64,000 nucleotides of DNA from Mycobacterium sp. ACS1612 (GTDB lineage Bacteria > Actinomycetota > Actinomycetes > Mycobacteriales > Mycobacteriaceae). The notes under the pieces were generated by a model, which saw nothing but the letters and a program-made list of their open reading frames with translations, had not been told where the DNA came from and did no database searches. Below are positions 32,987-41,445 of the stretch, piece after piece (positions within the stretch are counted from its first letter, which is position 1; each line of letters opens with the position of its first letter). Both the position numbers and the translations under genes were made by a program. The DNA lies in assembly GCF_001667505.1 (NCBI RefSeq), contig NZ_LZHZ01000067.1, positions 62,001 to 126,000 on the forward strand, given 5' to 3'.

Positions 32987-33829
32987 CTACTGCCAGGCTG
33001 AGTACAGGATCGCGGTGATCGCGGCCATCCGCGCCTCGCGCACCACCGAGGACAGCGGGCGCAGCGCGTCACTGGCGATCTGAACCTCTGACGACGTCTG
33101 CAGCCCGATCGGGATCAGGCCCGAACTGACGGTGATGATCGCGTCGATGTGGGCGGCGTTCTCGAGCACGCGCACCGCGCGCGACGGTGCATGATCGGGC
33201 ACCCGGTGCCCGCGGTTGCTCTCCAGCACCTGCTCGACGAGACCGCGGGGATCGGCCACGTCACTGCCGGCGGCGCGGATGGCCCCGAGCGCATCGGCGG
33301 CTGAGCGCACGGCATTTCGCAGCGTGAGTTCCGCGTCACCGAGGTCGTGGTATTCGTCGGGCACCGGCGCGGACACCGAGTACACCGTCCACGACAACGA
33401 CGTCGGTTCCGGTTCGTACTCGGACTCGTCGTCGAGTTCGTCGTATTCGAATTCCGGCACCAGACCCACCGCGGTCGACGCGTCACGCCCGATGATGACG
33501 GCCTCACCCGCTGTCACTGCGTCACGCTGGAATTGGGTGCCTGCAGGAAGCCCGCGCACGTCGCCGGGCACCGGCAACGCCACGCCGATGGCGGGCGCCG
33601 ACAATCCCGTTCCCGCGCTCGTGCGCACCGTCTGCAACAGCGACACCGCGCCCGCGTCGTTCAGATCGGGCCATGGCAAACCGGTGCGACCTGCCGCAAC
33701 GGAGTCGTAGGCCGTTACCGAATGCCTTGGTGCCCATTGCGATAACGCATCGAGCACATCGTCAGGCGCGGCTGCGCCTGCGAGCCAGGCGTTGGCCCAC
33801 ACAGAGAGAGAGACACTAGGGCACCACAT
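32987..33829 (-). CDS. Conserved hypothetical protein, Rv1486c family
   Basis: A 280-residue cytoplasmic protein with no recognised domain. An acidic segment near residues 125-145 (EYDELDDESEYEPEP) separates two largely helical and beta parts. The C-terminus is well structured (LRPLSSVVREARMAAITAIL). Its position between hemH and nfeD matches Rv1486c, so orthology is likely, but the function is unknown. It converges on the GjpA-like gene with a 2-nt gap. Confidence 0.8.
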   Translation of the reverse strand: MWCPSVSLSVWANAWLAGAAAPDDVLDALSQWAPRHSVTAYDSVAAGRTGLPWPDLNDAGAVSLLQTVRTSAGTGLSAPAIGVALPVPGDVRGLPAGTQFQRDAVTAGEAVIIGRDASTAVGLVPEFEYDELDDESEYEPEPTSLSWTVYSVSAPVPDEYHDLGDAELTLRNAVRSAADALGAIRAAGSDVADPRGLVEQVLESNRGHRVPDHAPSRAVRVLENAAHIDAIITVSSGLIPIGLQTSSEVQIASDALRPLSSVVREARMAAITAILYSAWQ

Positions 33830-33876
33830 GATGCTCGCAGTGTAGTTGTTAGCCGCTCATTGAGTCGGCTACGCGC

Positions 33877-33882
33877 TAGGCT
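33877..33882 (+). promoter_or_regulatory. -10 box of a predicted leaderless nfeD promoter (TAGGCT)
   Basis: TAGGCT ends 6 nt before ATG 33889. It lies in the 59-nt gap between this gene and the divergent Rv1486c-like gene. Confidence 0.5.
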
Positions 33883-33888
33883 GACGGC

Positions 33889-34320
33889 ATGCCCGTCCCG
33901 CTGATCTGGCTAATCGCCGCACTGGGTCTTGCCGGGGCCGAAGCGCTCACCGGCGACCTGTTTCTGCTCATGCTCGGCGGCGGTGCGCTGGCCGCGGCCG
34001 GGTCCAGTCTGATCTTCGACGACCTGTGGGTGCACGGCGCTGTTTTCCTCGTTGTCTCAGTGCTCCTGCTGGTGCTGGTGCGGCCCGCGCTGAAGCGACA
34101 CTTCATGTCGGGCAGGGGGCTGCCCGAACCGGTGAAGGCACTCGAGGGCAAGAGCGCTCTCGTGCTCGACCGGGTGGCGCGCCATGAGGGACAGGTGAAA
34201 CTCGACGGCGAAATCTGGACGGCGCGCCCGTACAACCAGGACGATGTCTACGAACCTGGCGACCACGTCACCGTCGTGCACATTGACGGCGCGACCGCGG
34301 TCGTCCAAAAGGTCATCTAG
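33889..34320 (+). CDS. NfeD-like membrane protein
   Basis: A 143-residue short NfeD protein. Two or three hydrophobic segments cover residues 3-70, and the C-terminal about 65 residues form an OB-fold domain (GKSALVLDRVARHEGQVKLD). NfeD proteins are partners of SPFH/stomatin proteins and are usually encoded beside them, as here. It likely sits in membrane microdomains. Confidence 0.88.
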   Translation: MPVPLIWLIAALGLAGAEALTGDLFLLMLGGGALAAAGSSLIFDDLWVHGAVFLVVSVLLLVLVRPALKRHFMSGRGLPEPVKALEGKSALVLDRVARHEGQVKLDGEIWTARPYNQDDVYEPGDHVTVVHIDGATAVVQKVI

Positions 34321-34353
34321 AGAACACTGGGCAAACGAGGGGAAGGAACCCGC

Positions 34354-35559
34354 ATGGAAGGTGCCGTCGCCGGCCTCATTCTGGTCGGGGTGTTGGTGGT
34401 GTTCGCCGCCATCATCGTCGCGAAGTCGATAGCGCTGATCCCGCAGGCTGAAGCCGCGGTGATCGAACGGCTCGGCCGCTACAGCAAGACGGTGTCCGGC
34501 CAACTGACGCTGTTGCTGCCGTTCATCGACAAGATCCGTGCCAGGGTGGACCTGCGTGAGCGGGTGGTGTCCTTCCCGCCGCAGCCGGTGATCACCGAGG
34601 ACAACCTGACGGTGAACATCGATACGGTGGTCTACTTCCAGGTCACCAACCCGCAGGCCGCGGTGTACCAGATCAGCAACTACATCGTCGGCGTCGAGCA
34701 GTTGACCACCACCACGCTGCGCAATGTGGTGGGCGGTATGACGCTGGAGCAGACACTGACCTCACGCGACCAGATCAACGCGCAATTGCGGGGCGTGCTC
34801 GACGAGGCAACCGGCCGTTGGGGATTGCGTGTCGCGCGCGTCGAATTGCGCAGCATCGATCCGCCGCCGTCGATCCAGGACTCGATGGAAAAGCAGATGC
34901 GCGCCGACCGCGAGAAGCGCGCGATGATCCTGACCGCGGAGGGCACCCGGGAGGCGTCGATCAAACAGGCCGAAGGCCAGAAGCAGTCGCAGATCCTGGC
35001 GGCCGAGGGCGCCAAACAAGCGGCGATCCTGGCCGCCGAGGCTGACCGGCAGTCCCGGATCCTGCGCGCCCAGGGTGAGCGCGCCGCCCAGTATTTGCAG
35101 GCGCAGGGCCAAGCCAAGGCCATCGAGAAGACGTTCGCGGCGATCAAGGCGGGCAGGCCGACGCCGGAGATGCTGGCCTACCAGTATCTGCAGACGCTGC
35201 CCCAAATGGCCAAGGGTGAGGCCAACAAGGTGTGGGTGGTGCCGAGCGACTTCGGTTCGGCGCTACAGGGTTTCACCAAGTTGCTCGGCGCGCCGGGCGA
35301 AGACGGCGTGTTCCGCTACGCGCCGTCACCGGTCGAGGAGAACCTGCCGAAGCCCGAGGACGATTCCGAAGAGGTGGCCGACTGGTTCTCGACGCAGACG
35401 GATCCGGCGATCGCCCAGGCCGTCGCCAAGGCCGAGGCCGAAGCGCGCACGCCCGTAGCGGGCCCTGCCTATTCGCCTTCGCCGTCGTTGAATGCGCCGC
35501 CTCCCGGCGCGACCGCGCCGGTCATCCGTGACGGCGGTGGCGGCGCGCACTCGCTGTAG
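34354..35559 (+). CDS. SPFH/stomatin-like membrane protein
   Basis: A 401-residue stomatin/prohibitin family protein anchored by an N-terminal segment (about residues 5-25). The SPFH domain covers about 28-200 (QAEAAVIERLGRYSKTVSG). A long Ala/Glu/Gln coiled coil follows, with repeats such as AEGAKQAAILAAEADRQS near 225-250. The last 80 residues are Pro-rich and probably disordered. It forms a unit with the NfeD gene (Rv1487-Rv1488 order), and such pairs organise membrane domains. The last 91 nt overlap the convergent TVP38 gene. Confidence 0.9.
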   Translation: MEGAVAGLILVGVLVVFAAIIVAKSIALIPQAEAAVIERLGRYSKTVSGQLTLLLPFIDKIRARVDLRERVVSFPPQPVITEDNLTVNIDTVVYFQVTNPQAAVYQISNYIVGVEQLTTTTLRNVVGGMTLEQTLTSRDQINAQLRGVLDEATGRWGLRVARVELRSIDPPPSIQDSMEKQMRADREKRAMILTAEGTREASIKQAEGQKQSQILAAEGAKQAAILAAEADRQSRILRAQGERAAQYLQAQGQAKAIEKTFAAIKAGRPTPEMLAYQYLQTLPQMAKGEANKVWVVPSDFGSALQGFTKLLGAPGEDGVFRYAPSPVEENLPKPEDDSEEVADWFSTQTDPAIAQAVAKAEAEARTPVAGPAYSPSPSLNAPPPGATAPVIRDGGGGAHSL

Positions 35560-36269
35560 TCGGCCAGGTGCTGCTGGTGGTGACGCCGGTGGGTGCGGAT
35601 CTCGTAGATCAGGCCTGCGATGCCGATGCTCGCCGTGCACAGCGACACCACGAACAGCAGCGGACTGACATTGCCGGTCAGCGCGTCGCCAAGGATGACC
35701 ACGGCTGCCGTGCCCGGCAGCAGGCCGACCAGGGTGGCCAGCGTGTACGGCAGCACCCGCACCGCCGACGCACCGCATGCGTAGTTGACCACCGAGAACG
35801 GCATCGCGGGGATCATCCGCATCGAGATCACGGTGGGCCAGCCACGCTGGCGAAGGCGCGCGTCGACGGATTCCACCCGGTCGTGTTTGACCAGTCGGCT
35901 CAACTGCCAACCCGCGGCGCGCACCAACAGCAAGGCGATCACCGCGCTCACTGTGCTGGCCAGCACCGCCAACGGAACGCCGAGGTAGGGGCCGAAAAGC
36001 AGGCCTGCGGTCAGCGTGAACACCGTGCGCGGAAACGGAAACACCGTCACCAGGATGTGGGCGGCGAGGAAGGCCAGCGGGAACCAGGGGCCGACCGACT
36101 TCGCCCAATCACGCATCTGAAGAGCCGTCGGCAACGGAATCAGCACCGCAACTGCGATCAGAATCACAATTGCTGTGAGGATCGTGATGAACCGGAGGGG
36201 CGACACCGAGGATGCCGTCGAGATCACCGCGGCACGCAGCGCGCGAAGGGTGTTGACGACGGGTTTCAC
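35469..36269 (-). CDS. TVP38/TMEM64 family (DedA-like) membrane protein
   Basis: A 266-residue polytopic membrane protein. The VTT/DedA-type motif region FPFPRTVFTLTAGLLFG with GxxLxxxAS is near residues 78-105, and RMIPAMPFSVVNYACGASAV near 150. The family includes DedA proteins implicated in lipid scrambling or membrane homeostasis. GTG 36269 (VKPVVNTLR) is chosen because longer starts lie in the divergent mutA region. The C-terminal tail has a His-rich stretch (HRRHHQQH) and overlaps the SPFH gene. It corresponds to Rv1491c. Confidence 0.85.
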   Translation of the reverse strand: MKPVVNTLRALRAAVISTASSVSPLRFITILTAIVILIAVAVLIPLPTALQMRDWAKSVGPWFPLAFLAAHILVTVFPFPRTVFTLTAGLLFGPYLGVPLAVLASTVSAVIALLLVRAAGWQLSRLVKHDRVESVDARLRQRGWPTVISMRMIPAMPFSVVNYACGASAVRVLPYTLATLVGLLPGTAAVVILGDALTGNVSPLLFVVSLCTASIGIAGLIYEIRTHRRHHQQHLADYSECAPPPPSRMTGAVAPGGGAFNDGEGE

Positions 36270-36362
36270 GCCTCCCAAGACTACGGGCAGCGCGCCGCGG
36301 ACACGCTCTGGGCGCCGGTGTGAGTTGGCCGACCAGCAGGCGATCTTGTGATGGCGATCAAT

Positions 36363-36368
36363 TAGCCT
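36363..36368 (+). promoter_or_regulatory. -10 box upstream of mutA (TAGCCT)
   Basis: TAGCCT ends 1 nt before ATG 36370 and 7 nt before GTG 36376. If the mRNA is leaderless, translation would begin at GTG 36376. Confidence 0.45.
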
Positions 36369-36369
36369 G

Positions 36370-38175
36370 ATGGCCGTGCAGAAACGCGGCGTTGCGGATT
36401 CCGATATCGCGAGGTGGCGCGCGGCGGTCGCCGGCGTGCTGGCCAAGAGCACCAGGCGCGAACCGGCGGATTTGCCCGCCGAGCCCGAGCGGCTGCTCGA
36501 TTCGCCGACCTACGAAGGATTTGTGGTCCGCCCGCTGTACACGTCACTCGACGCGTTGCCGGAAGCTGCGCTGCCGGGGCAGTGGCCGTTCGTCAGGGGC
36601 GGTGACGCGCTGCGCGACGTCAAGTCCGGATGGCGGGTGGCCGAGGCGTTCCCCGCGAACGGGTCGGCCGCTGCGGACGCCAACGGCGCGGTACTGCTGG
36701 CGCTGACCGAGGGAGTCAGCGCGCTGGTGCTGCGCGTCGAGGGTGCGGCGATGCACCTCGACCGGTTGCTCGACGGGGTCTTCCTCGACCTCGTCCCTGT
36801 CGTCCTGGACGCCGGTGCCGACTACGCGGCCACGTCGGATGCGTTGCTCGCGCTGTTGACCGACCTGGACAGCGACCAGCGGTCGAGGCTGTCGGTGGAT
36901 CTGGGCGCCGACCCGCTCACCGCGCCGTTGAGTGGGCAATCAGCACCCGGCGTCGCCGATGTCGTCGCGGTGGCGGGCAAGGTGACCGGGTACGACGGCG
37001 GCGTGCGTGCCATCACGGTCGACGGTCCCGCCTTCCACAATCTCGGCGCGAGCGCCTCGTGGGAACTCGCAGCGGCCATCGCCGCCGCGGTCAGCTATCT
37101 GCGCGTGCTCGCCGACGGCGGGCTGGCGACGCGGGATGCGCTGCGGCAGATCAGTTTCCGTTTCGCCGCCGACGACGACCAGTTCATGACCATCGCCAAA
37201 CTGCGTGCGGCGCGGCAACTCTGGGCGCGGATGGCCGAGGTGGTGGGGGAGCCCGACGCGGGAGCGGCGCGTCTGCATGCGGTCACGTCGCTGCCGATGA
37301 TGGCGCAACGGGATCCGTGGGTGAACATGCTGCGCACCACGGTGGCGGCGTTTTCCGCAGGCGCCGGTGGTGCGGATACCGTGCTGGTCCATCCGTTCGA
37401 CGTGGCGATCCCCGGCGGATTCCCCGGCACCGCGCCGAGTTTCGCGCGACGCATCGCCCGCAACACCCAACTGCTGCTGCTCGAGGAGTCGCACATCGGG
37501 CGCGTGCTCGACCCCGCGGGCGGATCGTGGTTCGTCGAGGACCTCACCGAGCGCCTGGCCGAACAGACGTGGAAACACTTCCAGGACATCGAGGCCCGCG
37601 GCGGCTTCGAGGCCGCCCGCGACTATGTCGTCGATCAGATCAGAGAAGTCGCCGACCGCCGCGCCGACGACATCGCCCACCGGCGCACATCGCTCACCGG
37701 CGTCAACGAGTACCCGAATCTCGCGGAACCGCCACTCCCGCGAGGCGATGCCCTCGAGACGGTGGTGCGCTACGCCGCCGGGTTCGAGGCCCTGCGCAAC
37801 CGGTCGGATGCCTTCCTTGAGAAGACAGGGTCACGGCCGAAGGTGTTGCTGCTGCCACTCGGCCCGCTGGCCGAGCACAACGTCCGCGCCACGTTCGCGA
37901 CCAACCTGCTGGCGTCCGGTGGCATCGAGGCGGTATCGGAGGACATCAAAGACGCTGCCGCCGAAATCGCGGTGATCTGCGGCACCGACGCCCGCTACGC
38001 GACCGAGGCGTCCGCCGCGGTCGACGCGGCACGCAAAGCGGGGATCTCACACGTTCTGCTGGCAGGTCCGGAAAAGGCAGTGGCCGAAGCGGATTCGAAA
38101 CCTGATGACTACCTGACCGCCAAGATCGACGCGGTCAAGGCGCTCTCGGACCTGCTCAGCCGATTGGGGGCATGA
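36370..38175 (+). CDS. mutA: Methylmalonyl-CoA mutase small (beta) subunit
   Basis: Non-catalytic subunit of adenosylcobalamin-dependent methylmalonyl-CoA mutase, which converts methylmalonyl-CoA to succinyl-CoA in propionate and odd-chain lipid use; 601 residues. It keeps the TIM-barrel part (QRDPWVNMLR, FARRIARNTQLLLLEES) and a degenerate C-terminal cobalamin-type domain without the DxHxxG motif. ATG 36370 is listed; GTG 36376 fits the promoter spacing for a leaderless start. The stop is 1 nt from mutB. Confidence 0.93.
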   Translation: MAVQKRGVADSDIARWRAAVAGVLAKSTRREPADLPAEPERLLDSPTYEGFVVRPLYTSLDALPEAALPGQWPFVRGGDALRDVKSGWRVAEAFPANGSAAADANGAVLLALTEGVSALVLRVEGAAMHLDRLLDGVFLDLVPVVLDAGADYAATSDALLALLTDLDSDQRSRLSVDLGADPLTAPLSGQSAPGVADVVAVAGKVTGYDGGVRAITVDGPAFHNLGASASWELAAAIAAAVSYLRVLADGGLATRDALRQISFRFAADDDQFMTIAKLRAARQLWARMAEVVGEPDAGAARLHAVTSLPMMAQRDPWVNMLRTTVAAFSAGAGGADTVLVHPFDVAIPGGFPGTAPSFARRIARNTQLLLLEESHIGRVLDPAGGSWFVEDLTERLAEQTWKHFQDIEARGGFEAARDYVVDQIREVADRRADDIAHRRTSLTGVNEYPNLAEPPLPRGDALETVVRYAAGFEALRNRSDAFLEKTGSRPKVLLLPLGPLAEHNVRATFATNLLASGGIEAVSEDIKDAAAEIAVICGTDARYATEASAAVDAARKAGISHVLLAGPEKAVAEADSKPDDYLTAKIDAVKALSDLLSRLGA

Positions 38176-38176
38176 C

Positions 38177-40399
38177 ATGACTGCGACTACAGGCATCGGG
38201 AGTTTCGCCGACGTTCCGTTGCACGGCGAGCACAATAGCGCACCGGCGACCGACGTTGCCGTCGCGAAAGCGGTCGAAGCCGCGGCGGCCGCCCATGGCT
38301 ACTCGTCCGACCAACTGGTCTGGGCCACGCCGGAGGGTATCGACGTCAAACCGGTCTACATCGGCGCCGACCGTGATGCCGTCGCCGACGCCGGCTATCC
38401 GCTGGACAGCCTCCCCGGCGCCCCGCCGTACACCCGCGGTCCCTACCCGACCATGTACGTCAACCAGCCGTGGACCATCCGCCAGTACGCCGGTTTCTCG
38501 ACCGCCGCCGAGTCCAACGCGTTCTACCGCCGCAACCTCGCGGCCGGTCAGAAGGGTCTGTCGGTGGCCTTCGATCTGGCCACCCACCGCGGCTACGACT
38601 CCGACCATCCGCGCGTGCAGGGCGACGTCGGAATGGCAGGCGTGGCAATCGATTCCATCCTCGACATGCGCCAACTGTTCGACGGTATCGACCTGTCCAC
38701 GGTGTCGGTGTCCATGACCATGAACGGCGCGGTGCTGCCGATCCTGGCGCTGTACGTGGTGGCGGCCGAGGAACAGGGTGTGCCGCCGGAGAAGCTGGCC
38801 GGGACCATTCAGAACGACATCCTCAAAGAGTTCATGGTCCGCAACACCTACATCTATCCGCCCAAGGCGTCGATGCGGATCATCTCCGACATCTTCGGCT
38901 ACACCAGCGCCAAGATGCCGAAGTTCAACTCGATCTCGATCTCCGGCTATCACATCCAAGAAGCCGGTGCGACAGCCGATTTGGAGCTGGCGTACACGCT
39001 GGCCGACGGGGTCGAGTACATCAAGGCGGGCCTGGACGCCGGCCTGGACATCGACAAGTTCGCACCCCGGCTGTCGTTCTTCTGGGGCATCGGGATGAAC
39101 TTCTTCATGGAGGTCGCCAAGCTGCGGGCGGGTCGGCTGCTGTGGAGTGAGCTGGTCGCGGAGTTCGGCCCGAAGGACGCGAAATCCCTTTCGCTGCGCA
39201 CACATTCGCAAACCTCGGGCTGGTCGCTGACGGCGCAGGATCCGTTCAACAACGTCGCGAGGACCTGCATCGAGGCGATGGCCGCGACCCAGGGACACAC
39301 CCAGTCGCTGCACACCAATGCGCTCGACGAGGCGCTGGCCCTGCCCACCGACTTCTCGGCCCGCATCGCACGCAACACGCAGCTGCTGCTGCAGCAGGAG
39401 TCGGGGACCACGCGGCCGATCGATCCGTGGGGCGGCTCGTATTACGTCGAGTGGCTGACCCATCAGCTGGCGCAGCGGGTGCGCACGCACATCAAGGAAG
39501 TCAACGAACACGGCGGGATGGCGCAGGCCATCAGTGACGGAATCCCCAAGATGCGCATCGAAGAGGCTGCGGCACGCACCCAGGCGCGCATCGACTCCGG
39601 CCAGCAGCCCGTGATCGGCGTGAACAAGTACCAGGTTGACGAGGACCACGAGATCGAGGTGCTCAAGGTCGACAACAGCAGGGTACGGGCCGAGCAGATC
39701 GCCAAGCTCGAGCAGTTGCGCGCCGACCGTGACCCGAACGCCGTCGAGGCTGCCCTTGCAGAGCTGAGTCGTGCTGCAGACGGGACAGGCAATCTGCTCG
39801 AACTGGCCATCAACGCGGCGCGGGCCAAGGCCACCGTCGGCGAGATCTCCGATGCCCTCGAGAAGGTTTGGGGACGCCATCAGGCTGAGATCCGTACCAT
39901 CGCCGGGGTCTACCGCGACGAAGTCGGAAAGGTCAGCAACATCGCCAGCGCGACAGAGCTCGTCGAGAAGTTCGCCGAGGCCGACGGCCGCAGGCCCCGC
40001 ATCCTGGTCGCCAAGATGGGCCAGGACGGGCACGATCGCGGTCAGAAGGTGATCGCAACGGCGTTCGCGGACATCGGCTTTGACGTCGACGTCGGCTCGC
40101 TGTTCTCCACCCCGCAGGAGGTCGCGCGTCAAGCCGCCGACAACGACGTGCACGTGGTCGGGGTGTCGTCACTGGCGGCGGGGCACCTGACGCTGGTGCC
40201 CGCGCTGCGCGACGCGCTCGTCGAAGTGGGCAGGGAAGACATCATGATCGTGGTCGGTGGTGTCATCCCGCCCGGCGACTTCGACGAGCTGTACGCCGCG
40301 GGCGCGAACGCGATCTTCCCGCCGGGCACGGTGATCGCCGATGCCGCTATCGGCCTGCTGCAGAAGCTGGCCGAGCGACTCGGCTACGACCTGAGCTAG
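38177..40399 (+). CDS. mutB: Methylmalonyl-CoA mutase large (alpha) subunit
   Basis: Catalytic subunit, 740 residues. The substrate-binding barrel contains TRGPYPTMY near residue 82 and the QTSGWSLTAQDP segment near 345. The C-terminal domain carries the cobalamin-binding DGHDRG motif (Asp near residue 616, His near 618) and the SxL...GG pattern of B12 domains. It overlaps no other gene but is 1 nt from mutA, and meaB begins directly after its stop. I saw no cobalamin riboswitch upstream of the operon. Confidence 0.96.
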   Translation: MTATTGIGSFADVPLHGEHNSAPATDVAVAKAVEAAAAAHGYSSDQLVWATPEGIDVKPVYIGADRDAVADAGYPLDSLPGAPPYTRGPYPTMYVNQPWTIRQYAGFSTAAESNAFYRRNLAAGQKGLSVAFDLATHRGYDSDHPRVQGDVGMAGVAIDSILDMRQLFDGIDLSTVSVSMTMNGAVLPILALYVVAAEEQGVPPEKLAGTIQNDILKEFMVRNTYIYPPKASMRIISDIFGYTSAKMPKFNSISISGYHIQEAGATADLELAYTLADGVEYIKAGLDAGLDIDKFAPRLSFFWGIGMNFFMEVAKLRAGRLLWSELVAEFGPKDAKSLSLRTHSQTSGWSLTAQDPFNNVARTCIEAMAATQGHTQSLHTNALDEALALPTDFSARIARNTQLLLQQESGTTRPIDPWGGSYYVEWLTHQLAQRVRTHIKEVNEHGGMAQAISDGIPKMRIEEAAARTQARIDSGQQPVIGVNKYQVDEDHEIEVLKVDNSRVRAEQIAKLEQLRADRDPNAVEAALAELSRAADGTGNLLELAINAARAKATVGEISDALEKVWGRHQAEIRTIAGVYRDEVGKVSNIASATELVEKFAEADGRRPRILVAKMGQDGHDRGQKVIATAFADIGFDVDVGSLFSTPQEVARQAADNDVHVVGVSSLAAGHLTLVPALRDALVEVGREDIMIVVGGVIPPGDFDELYAAGANAIFPPGTVIADAAIGLLQKLAERLGYDLS

Positions 40400-41395
40400 A
40401 TGGCCAGCTCGGTCGAGGAACTGGCGGCCGCCGTCCGCGCCGGCGACCGTGCCGCGCTGCCGAAGGCCATCACGCTGGTCGAGTCGACGCGGGCCGATCA
40501 CCGGAAGCAGGCCCAGCAGCTGCTGCTCGAGCTGACGGGTGACGCCGACTGCGCCGAGGCCATGCATGTCGGCATCACCGGGGTGCCCGGCGTCGGCAAG
40601 TCGACCACCATCGAGGCGCTCGGCATGCATCTGATCGAGCAGGGGCACCGGGTGGCCGTGCTGGCCGTCGACCCGTCGTCGACCCGCACCGGCGGCTCGA
40701 TACTCGGCGACAAGACGCGGATGGCGAAACTCGCGGTGCACCCGGACGCCTACATCCGGCCGTCGCCCACCTCAGGGACGCTCGGCGGGGTGGCCAGAGC
40801 CACTCGTGAGACGATCGTGCTGCTCGAGGCGGCCGGCTTCGACGTCATCCTGGTGGAGACCGTCGGCGTCGGGCAGTCCGAGGTGACGGTCGCGAACATG
40901 GTCGACACATTCGTGTTCCTGACCCTCGCGCGCACCGGCGACCAGCTGCAGGGCATCAAGAAGGGCGTGCTCGAACTCGCCGACATCGTGGTGGTCAACA
41001 AAGCCGACGGTGAGCATGCGGCCGAAGCCAAGAAGGCGGCCCGCGAACTCACCGGCGCCATCCGTCTCATCTATCCGCGCGAAACCCTCTGGCGCCCACC
41101 GGTTTTGACGATGAGCGCGATGGAGGGCCGCGGATTGACGGAGCTGTGGGACACCGTGGAAAAACATCGGCAGGTGCTCACCGAGGCGGGGGAGTTCGAG
41201 GCGCGCCGGCGTGCGCAGCGGGTGGAGTGGACCTGGTCGATGGTCCGCGACGCGGTGCTGGACCGGGTGCTGTCCCATCCCGGCGTCCGCGAGATTCGCC
41301 CCGAGGTGGAACGCAAAGTACGCGATGGGGAACTGACCCCCACGCTTGCTGCACAACAGCTGCTGGACGCCGCTGACGTTCCGAGACCTAACTAA
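40400..41395 (+). CDS. meaB: Methylmalonyl-CoA mutase chaperone MeaB (G3E GTPase)
   Basis: GTPase of 331 residues that guards cofactor loading and protects methylmalonyl-CoA mutase from inactivation. The P-loop GVPGVGKST is near residue 59, the Mg/switch segment ETVGVGQSE near 154 and the guanine-specificity motif NKAD near 199. ATG follows the mutB stop without a gap, so the three genes form one unit. In M. tuberculosis mazE4/mazF4 lie between mutB and meaB; no such genes are present here. Confidence 0.94.
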   Translation: MASSVEELAAAVRAGDRAALPKAITLVESTRADHRKQAQQLLLELTGDADCAEAMHVGITGVPGVGKSTTIEALGMHLIEQGHRVAVLAVDPSSTRTGGSILGDKTRMAKLAVHPDAYIRPSPTSGTLGGVARATRETIVLLEAAGFDVILVETVGVGQSEVTVANMVDTFVFLTLARTGDQLQGIKKGVLELADIVVVNKADGEHAAEAKKAARELTGAIRLIYPRETLWRPPVLTMSAMEGRGLTELWDTVEKHRQVLTEAGEFEARRRAQRVEWTWSMVRDAVLDRVLSHPGVREIRPEVERKVRDGELTPTLAAQQLLDAADVPRPN

Positions 41396-41445
41396 TTGGT
41401 AACACTTCGTTTATTTGCCGGGGTTGCAGGTAAATTCAATACATT

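Noticed and set aside
36270..36369. Cobalamin riboswitch upstream of mutA
   Set aside because: The gap is only 100 nt, no B12-box is visible and the -10 box lies at the start codon.
38156..40153. Open frame of 665 codons antisense to mutB
   Set aside because: Shadow of mutB with Arg/His/Gly-rich composition and no family resemblance.
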